This document shows positions 1 to 5,182 of a DNA stretch of 8,642 nucleotides, piece after piece. The number at the start of each line of letters is the position of its first letter. Position 1 is the stretch's first letter. The notes beneath the pieces were generated by a model, which did not search any database, had not been told where the DNA came from, and saw only the letters and a program-made list of their open reading frames with translations. The stretch lies in assembly GCA_017881545.1 (NCBI GenBank), contig JADGQU010000079.1:1-8642 (forward strand), written 5' to 3'. The translations under genes were made by a program, and so were the position numbers. This DNA comes from Gemmatimonadaceae bacterium (GTDB lineage: Bacteria; Gemmatimonadota; Gemmatimonadetes; Gemmatimonadales; Gemmatimonadaceae).

Positions 1-225
1 ACTCACCCCTGCAATTTTCACGTCGTAGGAGAGCAGTTCGACACCGTCTACCTTGGCGCACCGCCGGGGCTTCCGCTGCGCGGCGTTCAGACCTTTGGGG
101 TCTCTCCCGGAGGCGGAATGATATTCGAGATGCTGGCGGACATTCCGGGCGAGTTCGTATTCGTCAACCACGGATTCGGTCACGGCCAGAAGGGAGCGAT
201 CGGGATTCTCAGCGTCGAGAGTTAG
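1..225 (+). CDS. Two-domain copper oxidase / copper nitrite reductase-like protein, C-terminal fragment
   Basis: An open frame runs in from the left edge and ends at TAG (223-225), giving 74 residues of a C terminus. What is seen: NFHVVGEQFDTVY near the fragment start, then GVQTF, a Pro-Gly-Gly turn (SPGGGM), PGEFVFVNHGF and KGAIGILSVE at the end. This order matches the last cupredoxin domain of NirK-type copper nitrite reductases and two-domain multicopper oxidases. There the His of the F-H-V-[IV]-G motif is a ligand of the inter-subunit type 2 copper, and the final strand reads KGA-x-G-x-[LF]-x-V. Such enzymes are periplasmic and reduce nitrite to NO or oxidise substrates with O2. The type 1 copper ligands and the residues that separate nitrite reductase from oxidase lie upstream of the window, so I give no gene symbol. 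The ending looks intact. Confidence 0.75.
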   Translation, partial: THPCNFHVVGEQFDTVYLGAPPGLPLRGVQTFGVSPGGGMIFEMLADIPGEFVFVNHGFGHGQKGAIGILSVES

Positions 226-242
226 CGAGCGTGATGAATCTC

Positions 243-263
243 GGGCGGAGGGAAATCTCGCCC
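243..263 (+). terminator. Weak hairpin after the copper oxidase gene
   Basis: GGGCGgAG (243-250) can pair with CTCGCCC (257-263) with one bulged G and a 6-nt loop, 18 bases after the stop of the copper protein. The bases that follow (TTCATT) are only mildly T-rich, so an intrinsic terminator is possible but poorly supported. Confidence 0.2.
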
Positions 264-385
264 TTCATTGTGACAAGAGTCATGGCGAAGGTTCTGATGA
301 CAGGCGGAATGTGGCGTACGCGCAGCAGGCTGGCAGAGTCGCCGCCGCCCCGGCATACTGTCTAGCATCAATAGGGGAAAGCACA

Positions 386-898
386 ATGGAAATCAAATTC
401 ACTACGGGGCCGAGCCCCCTGGGAAGCGTGCTTGTCGCGGCGACCGCCAAGGGCGTGTGCGCTGTGAGCCTGCGCGAGTCCGACGAGGGAACCGAGGAGT
501 ACCTGCGCGCGCGATTTCCCAAAGCGGAGTTAGCGCGCGATGACGTGGCGCTCAAACGAGCCCTCGATACCGTTCGCGAGCGCATTGCGGGACGCAAACT
601 CGATAGCGCGCTAGAGCTCGATTTGCAGGGCACCGATTTCCAGCGCGAGGTCTGGAACCAGCTTCTGGCTATTCCAGCCGGTTCGACGCGCTCGTACCTC
701 GACGTGGCTCAGGCGATCAATCGCCCGAAGGCCACGCGCGCGGTGGCGCAGGCGTGCGGGGCGAATCCGGTCGCGGTGGTAGTGCCATGCCATCGAGTGG
801 TGATGAGCGATGGCTCGATCGGCGGGTACAGCGGGTTACCCGGAGTGAAGAAGGCGCTACTAGTAGTTGAGGGCGGGTGGGTTCCGGACCGGAGCTAA
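386..898 (+). CDS. ogt: Methylated-DNA--protein-cysteine S-methyltransferase (O6-alkylguanine repair)
   Basis: 170 residues, the usual length of Ogt/MGMT proteins. It repairs O6-methylguanine (and O4-methylthymine) in DNA by moving the alkyl group irreversibly to its own cysteine; cytoplasmic and used once per molecule. Visible: an N-terminal alpha/beta region (about 1-80), then the DNA-binding domain with TDFQREVWNQL (83-93), a helix-turn-helix (about 100-125) whose recognition helix TRAVAQACGANPV carries the family's Arg finger, the active-site motif PCHRVV (134-139, nucleophile Cys135, codon 788-790), and the closing GGYSGLPGVKKALLVVEG. I chose the ATG at 386 because AGGGGA (373-378) lies 7 nt upstream and the protein then starts like the family; the frame is open further upstream, which would add 25 unrelated residues. 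The stop overlaps the convergent lipoprotein gene by four bases. No AraC-type Ada domain is fused, so this is not the adaptive-response sensor form. Confidence 0.96.
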   Translation: MEIKFTTGPSPLGSVLVAATAKGVCAVSLRESDEGTEEYLRARFPKAELARDDVALKRALDTVRERIAGRKLDSALELDLQGTDFQREVWNQLLAIPAGSTRSYLDVAQAINRPKATRAVAQACGANPVAVVVPCHRVVMSDGSIGGYSGLPGVKKALLVVEGGWVPDRS

Positions 899-1353
899 AG
901 CGACAAGAGGCGCCGTAGCCGCGAAGGACCTTTGTAGTTCGCGCAGGCTGCAACAGAGTTTGCCGAATCCGCGGCAACGTAAATAGCCATCGCCTTTCCT
1001 TTCCGCACAGCTTCCGTCTTCGCGACGTCGGCAGCCACTTTTGTAATTGCGTCGGGCTCGTCGATTTCACCGAGTATGATCCCGTTGGCGCCGACGGCGG
1101 CCGCATTTTCTCGCATCGACCAGAACATCGCTCCCTCGTCCGTATAGTGTATCTGGCCGGTCGAGTTGAGGAGCGCAACTTCGCGGTAGGACTGTTGTAG
1201 GCGATCCGGAGCCGTATAAAGCTTCACGCCAAGAGGGCACGTTCGAGCCAGGCGTACGCTTGGGTCGAGCTTGGTGGCACTGGTACTGACATTGTGGTAG
1301 CAGGCCGATGCCGCGACAGCGATCGGCAGAAAGACAAGGACTTTGATGTTCAC
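895..1353 (-). CDS. Small lipoprotein, paralogue A of a tandem pair
   Basis: 152 residues from the GTG at 1353. Function unknown. The first 17 residues are a lipoprotein signal (Lys4, hydrophobic stretch VLVFLPIAVAA, lipobox A-S-A-C, Cys18), so it probably sits in the outer or inner membrane, facing the periplasm. The body holds LARTCP (35-40), the motif DEG-x-M-x-x-SMRE-x-AA-x-VGANGIIL (72-94) and IDEP (97-100). The VGANGIIL motif resembles that of small envelope proteins such as RcsF, YbjQ and DUF4156 members, but I cannot place it in a family. Cys39 and Cys137 are also present in the neighbouring paralogue (1541-1960) at the same 98-residue distance, suggesting a disulfide. A basic tail (GPSRLRRLLSL) is unique to this copy. 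The frame extends to a TTG at 1380; I prefer the GTG because it aligns with the paralogue's start, though neither has a strong ribosome site. Its stop overlaps that of convergent ogt. Confidence 0.85.
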   Translation of the reverse strand: MNIKVLVFLPIAVAASACYHNVSTSATKLDPSVRLARTCPLGVKLYTAPDRLQQSYREVALLNSTGQIHYTDEGAMFWSMRENAAAVGANGIILGEIDEPDAITKVAADVAKTEAVRKGKAMAIYVAADSANSVAACANYKGPSRLRRLLSL

Positions 1354-1387
1354 GGCGCATCCGGGCTGGAAAGGGCACAATCGCTCA

Positions 1388-1400
1388 GAGAGTCACTCTC
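1388..1400. promoter_or_regulatory. 13-bp perfect inverted repeat upstream of lipoprotein A
   Basis: GAGAGT-C-ACTCTC is a perfect inverted repeat centred 41 bp before the GTG of lipoprotein A. It could be an operator or a small 5' leader hairpin. The rest of the 1354-1540 gap has further short inverted repeats (GTGATCAC at 1444-1451; GTCAC/GTGAC at 1474-1489) and no convincing promoter box. Confidence 0.3.
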
Positions 1401-1540
1401 GATTCAACTGAGTAGAGCGCAATGCCTACGCCGTGCGGTTAGCGTGATCACATCGAGCATAACGCTCTCGAGTGTCACCCCGGTGTGACGCGCCTCGTCC
1501 CGTCGTCAGGAATAGTTGCGTCTCGCAAAATGCAGAGGGC

Positions 1541-1960
1541 TCACTTGTTCTTCGCCTTGGCGCAAACCGTCGCGGTGTTCGTCGAATCCGACGGGACATA
1601 GATCGCGAGCGCGTTGCCCTTCCGCTGGCTCCCCGTCTTGGCGACCGCTCCGATCACTTTGGTGAGAGCGCTAGGCTCGTCGATCTTGCTCAGAATGATG
1701 CCGTTCGCGCCAACCTCCGCCGCCTTTTCGCGCATGGACTGGATCATGTCCCCCTCATCCGACCAATTGGACTCGCCCTTGGCGTTGAGCACCGCGATTT
1801 CGCGATAGGGCTGGCTAACGCGATCGGGAGTGGTAAAAAGCTTTACTGCTTCCGGGCAGGTTCGGGCCAATTGAACACTGGGATCGATCAGTGCGGCGTT
1901 GGTTCGGACGCAGGCAGATACGAGGACTACGCCGGCAAGGATACCGAGAGCTGGCTTCAT
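1541..1960 (-). CDS. Small lipoprotein, paralogue B of a tandem pair
   Basis: 139 residues, ATG at 1960 and TGA at 1541. Function unknown. A lipoprotein signal is clear: MKPALGILAGVVLVSAC, lipobox V-S-A-C with Cys17. The mature part has LARTCP (31-36), VKLFTTPDR, PYREIAVLN, the motif DEG-x-M-x-x-SMRE-x-AA-x-VGANGIIL (68-90), IDEP, and a repeated RKG-x-A-x-AIYV strand near the end. From Cys35 to Cys133 it aligns without gaps to Cys39-Cys137 of the neighbour at 895-1353, with 59 of 99 residues identical by my count. The pair therefore arose by tandem duplication and has diverged since. Both genes point the same way with 187 bp between them, so the downstream copy may be co-transcribed or have its own promoter. 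The ribosome site is weak (GGT nine bases before ATG). The conserved Cys pair recalls disulfide-bonded envelope sensors such as RcsF, but that is only analogy. Confidence 0.88.
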   Translation of the reverse strand: MKPALGILAGVVLVSACVRTNAALIDPSVQLARTCPEAVKLFTTPDRVSQPYREIAVLNAKGESNWSDEGDMIQSMREKAAEVGANGIILSKIDEPSALTKVIGAVAKTGSQRKGNALAIYVPSDSTNTATVCAKAKNK

Positions 1961-2031
1961 CTATTTACCAGACGGGGAGGAGGTCAGCCAGAACCGTCGC
2001 CACTAGTGAGCCCATAGTTCATGACGAACCC

Positions 2032-2047
2032 CGCCGATCAATCGGCG
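2032..2047. repeat. Hairpin-forming inverted repeat upstream of lipoprotein B
   Basis: CGCCGA and TCGGCG are perfect arms around TCAA. It lies 72 bp upstream of the lipoprotein B start and is not followed by a T run on either strand, so it is more likely an operator or leader hairpin than a terminator. Confidence 0.4.
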
Positions 2048-2083
2048 ATTCGAATGCGATGTGTCATTCAGGAGAGACGGCGG

Positions 2084-2103
2084 GCGTCCGTAATTCTGGA
2101 CGC
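2084..2103. repeat. Inverted repeat GCGTCC-N8-GGACGC
   Basis: Perfect 6-bp arms (2084-2089 and 2098-2103) around an AT-richer 8-bp centre, a layout typical of a dimeric regulator site. It lies about 125 bp upstream of lipoprotein B. No regulator gene is next to it. Confidence 0.3.
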
Positions 2104-2160
2104 GATCGGACGAGAGCGGGCGCTGACGGGCAATCTGACTACTGACAACTGAGAGCTGAA

Positions 2161-2422
2161 CGGGATCCGAAATCTGGCAACTGAAAACTGAACTGGATCC
2201 GAGACCTGAGAAGCGTAGATACCAGAGTTTAGTAACTACGTCTGCGACGTATCTGAGTGGCGTAACGGCACAGGCGGTCGGTTGTAGCAGGATACGCGCC
2301 CGATACGGTCAGAGCGCGGTGACTAGTCACTCAGATCCATGCCTCTCAGATCTCGGATCCCGTTCTTCTCAGTTTGTTAGATCTCGGATCCCGTTCAGTT
2401 TGCAGTTGCCAGAATGGATCCG
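2161..2422. repeat. Long imperfect palindromic repeat element with GGATCC-core units
   Basis: Two arms are inverted copies of each other. The left arm, 2161-2203, reads GGATCC, ATCTGGCAACTG, AAACTGAAC, GGATCCGAGA. The right arm, read on the minus strand from 2422 to 2382, has the same blocks with a few changes. An inner block, 2195-2220 (GGATCCGAGACCTGAGAA...), matches minus-strand 2360-2335 with about five changes. The right arm has one extra unit (about 2353-2383), so the basic unit GGATCCGAGATCTG plus an A-rich AACTGA phrase recurs about five times in all, two on + and three on -. The roughly 114-bp centre holds more inverted repeats (2237-2251, 2251-2259 with 2328-2336, 2319-2330). There is no transposase frame. 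It looks like a REP/MITE-like intergenic repeat; it may also end gltA transcripts. Confidence 0.7.
2319..2330. repeat. Perfect 12-bp palindrome GTGACTAGTCAC
   Basis: A gapless dyad inside the centre of the palindromic element. Its right end also forms part of CACTCAGAT (2328-2336), which is the inverted copy of ATCTGAGTG (2251-2259). The sequence can thus fold in two alternative ways. Confidence 0.45.
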
Positions 2423-2442
2423 AATTGTTCGCCGTCCCCCGA

Positions 2443-3876
<1,434 letters not shown>

Positions 3877-3900
3877 CCTGTTCTCCAGTTGATTGCATCA

Positions 3901-3930
3901 AATTTAGCGCAACGCCGTCTCGGGTGATAA
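3901..3930 (-). promoter_or_regulatory. Possible gltA promoter
   Basis: On the minus strand TTATCA (3925-3930) and TAAATT (3901-3906) are separated by 18 bases, each matching four of six consensus positions for the housekeeping sigma factor. It lies 24 bp before the gltA ATG in the most AT-rich part of the gap, so the leader would be short (about 20 nt) and would still include the GGAG site. Confidence 0.3.
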
Positions 3931-3943
3931 TCGAAGTGTGCGA

Positions 3944-4459
3944 TTAGAGCCGCTTAACTCGCGTCATCTTCCATGTTCCGCCCGTGACACCGTGCCCCGG
4001 CTGGGATGGGACGGTGCTGAATGTTCCCTCGATTGTGCGGGCATCGCGAAACGTGCCCTGAAACGTGGTTATGACCGGACATCCACAATCGGGATCCTGA
4101 TACGAATCGAGCGTCCCGGTAAGATTGCCCCCTTCTTTCCTGATGAACTTCATCTTGATCACCGACCTTCCCGGCGCACCAACGTTGGCCACGAGCTCGC
4201 GCTCGGCCGGCGTCAGCAACGAGTCAGGACGTGGGATCATCACGACATTGCCGGTGGCGGAGGACTCGCCCGCGCGAAGAGTGAGAGCAATAGTGCCCGT
4301 TCGTCCGGTTTGCGCGCTGCTGTAGGCCCCGCGCCACTCACCAACGAGAGGATTGAGGTCGAAATCGCTGGCTGTGACCTGGGTCTGAGGGGGATGCGAC
4401 GCGCAGCTCATGAGCGAAGTGGCTGCGGCTGCGGCGCAGAGGTGGGCGAGGCGCTTCAT
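3944..4459 (-). CDS. Small lipoprotein of unknown function, beta-rich
   Basis: 171 residues. I do not recognise a named family. The ATG at 4459 is chosen because GGAGG (4465-4469) lies 5 nt upstream and it begins a clean lipoprotein signal: MKRLAHLCAAAAATSLMSC, lipobox L-M-S-C with Cys19. The open frame extends 51 residues further up but that part has no signal or ribosome site. The mature part starts with a Pro/Thr linker, then NPLVGEWRGAY (36-46) and alternating polar/hydrophobic strands: TGTIALTL, NLTGTLDSY (112-120), ITTFQGTF (130-137), IEGTFST (143-149), and a last strand GGTWKMTRV. The pattern W-x-G-x-Y followed by repeated G-x-[FL] strands resembles a small lipocalin-like barrel. Cys125-Gly-Cys127 (DPDCGCP) could form a disulfide or bind metal. 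It stands between an EVE gene and gltA on the same strand; nothing links it to citrate metabolism. Confidence 0.85.
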   Translation of the reverse strand: MKRLAHLCAAAAATSLMSCASHPPQTQVTASDFDLNPLVGEWRGAYSSAQTGRTGTIALTLRAGESSATGNVVMIPRPDSLLTPAERELVANVGAPGRSVIKMKFIRKEGGNLTGTLDSYQDPDCGCPVITTFQGTFRDARTIEGTFSTVPSQPGHGVTGGTWKMTRVKRL

Positions 4460-4487
4460 GGTGTCCTCCAAATCCCAAAAAAGGGGC

Positions 4488-4513
4488 GGCATCCGTCGAG
4501 ACCACGACCTGCC
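4488..4513 (-). promoter_or_regulatory. Structured leader of the small lipoprotein gene
   Basis: Within the inferred leader, read on the minus strand, GGCA (4513-4510) pairs with TGCC (4491-4488) and GTCG (4508-4505) with CGAC (4498-4495). After five more bases comes a run of six T (4482-4477), ahead of the GGAGG site. The layout is terminator-like but the stem is short and the T run is displaced, so attenuation is only a possibility. Confidence 0.2.
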
Positions 4514-4522
4514 AAGGCCAAC

Positions 4523-4528
4523 ATTATA
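4523..4528 (-). promoter_or_regulatory. TATAAT -10 box for the small lipoprotein gene
   Basis: A perfect TATAAT on the minus strand in an otherwise GC-rich gap, 64 bases before the ATG at 4459. The hexamer 17 bases upstream (AATGGC, 4551-4546) is a poor -35 match, so activity may need an activator. It implies a leader of roughly 57 nt and transcription separate from the upstream EVE gene. Confidence 0.45.
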
Positions 4529-4560
4529 CCTCGCCTGGCCGCGGCGCCATTCTCGAGCGG

Positions 4561-5076
4561 TCAGCCAGCTTTGCCGGCATCCTGTTGCGAGATATGGAGG
4601 ACCGCGTTCCACTCCGCCGCACCCACTCTTTGAACCGAGAGCCGGTTCCCCTTCTGGAGGAGCGGCATCCCCTCGAGCTCGGGTTTCGTCCGCATCTCGG
4701 CGAGCGATACATGCCGTGGAAAACGTTCGATCGCGTGGATGTCCACCATCGACCAGTAGGACTCCCCGTTCTTGCTCCTCGGATCGAAGTGCGGATCCTT
4801 TGGATCGAGCGCGGTGTGGTCGGGATATCCTTCGCGCACGATCTCGACGATTCCGACTATTCCGGGATCGGCCCCGCCGGAGTGGTAGAAAAAAGCCAGA
4901 TCGCCCTTTTTCATCTCGTCGCGCATGAAGTTCCGCGCCTGGAAATTCCGCACGCCGTCCCAGTTGGTCGTCCGGTTGGGCAAATTCCAGAGATCTTCAA
5001 AGGAGAACGAATCGGCATCCGACTTGAGAAGCCAGTAGTGCCTGTCTTTCTGCAATGGTCGCGTGACCTTGGGCAT
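4561..5076 (-). CDS. EVE domain-containing protein
   Basis: 171 residues, wholly one EVE domain (PUA/YTH-like fold). EVE domains bind modified bases in nucleic acids; in bacteria they occur both as fused modification-dependent restriction modules and, as here, as standalone housekeeping-like proteins whose cellular role is not settled. Family motifs seen in order: HYWLLKSD (13-20), TTNWDGVRNFQARNFMRDEMKKGD (in part, 36-59), AFFYHSG (61-67), PGIVGIVEIV (71-80), GYPDHTALDP (83-92), FDPRSKN, YWSMVDI (107-113), MPLLQKGNRLSV (137-148) and a final VGAAEWNAVL (151-160). Length and ends match standalone members. The ATG at 5076 is the only start before the first motif; the ribosome site is weak. It is divergent from the prolyl oligopeptidase, with 106 bp between them. 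No nuclease or methylase gene is nearby, so a defence role is not supported here. Confidence 0.96.
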   Translation of the reverse strand: MPKVTRPLQKDRHYWLLKSDADSFSFEDLWNLPNRTTNWDGVRNFQARNFMRDEMKKGDLAFFYHSGGADPGIVGIVEIVREGYPDHTALDPKDPHFDPRSKNGESYWSMVDIHAIERFPRHVSLAEMRTKPELEGMPLLQKGNRLSVQRVGAAEWNAVLHISQQDAGKAG

Positions 5077-5106
5077 TCAACACACCGCCATTTGGCAAGG
5101 GACAAA

Positions 5107-5136
5107 TTCCAGTGGAACCTAACCGACGTTGCGTCG
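5107..5136. promoter_or_regulatory. Two inverted repeats in the divergent EVE / peptidase gap
   Basis: TTCCA-G-TGGAA (5107-5117) and CGACG-TTG-CGTCG (5124-5136) are perfect dyads seven bases apart. The second overlaps the proposed -35 of the peptidase promoter, as a repressor site would. No regulator is encoded next to them, so the role is a guess. Confidence 0.3.
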
Positions 5137-5157
5137 TAGATTGGAGTACATCATAAC
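5129..5157 (+). promoter_or_regulatory. Possible promoter of the prolyl oligopeptidase cluster
   Basis: TTGCGT (5129-5134), 17 bases, then CATAAC (5152-5157). The -10 matches four of six positions and the -35 three of six. It would give a leader of about 20 nt before the ATG at 5183. A weak but well-spaced candidate. Confidence 0.3.
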
Positions 5158-5182
5158 CATTCGCCCAGTAGGCAAGTCACCC

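Larger units (their letters stand above)
1961..2442. other. 482-bp gene-free region between gltA and lipoprotein B
   Basis: No frame here has a ribosome site, family motif or plausible composition, so I read it as non-coding. The part next to lipoprotein B (1961-2110), where its promoter should lie, carries two strong hairpins. The rest (2140-2425) is taken up by a repetitive palindromic element. The first 20 bases next to gltA (2423-2442) contain a C run but no recognisable intrinsic terminator for gltA. Confidence 0.7.

Noticed and set aside
1474..1489. GTCAC-N6-GTGAC as a CRP-type operator
   Set aside because: The half-sites face the wrong way for TGTGA-N6-TCACA and there is no flanking match.
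1516..1528. TTGCG-TCT-CGCAA hairpin just after lipoprotein B as a terminator
   Set aside because: Only five base pairs with a three-base loop, and the minus-strand bases that follow (CTATTCC) do not form a T run.
1891..2145. 84-codon + frame reaching into the intergenic region
   Set aside because: Starts antisense to the lipoprotein B signal sequence, has no ribosome site and an Arg-rich random composition.
2161..2422. CRISPR array
   Set aside because: The repeats are in both orientations, degenerate, and not separated by unique spacers of constant length; no cas genes nearby.
3938..4928. Plus-strand open frames (3938-4633, 4410-4928) opposite the lipoprotein and EVE genes
   Set aside because: They cross the gap and two supported minus-strand genes, have Arg/Ser-rich composition and no recognisable domain.
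4561..5076. EVE gene as part of a restriction or defence system
   Set aside because: It is a standalone full-length EVE protein beside metabolic and envelope genes, with no nuclease, McrBC-like GTPase or methylase in the window.
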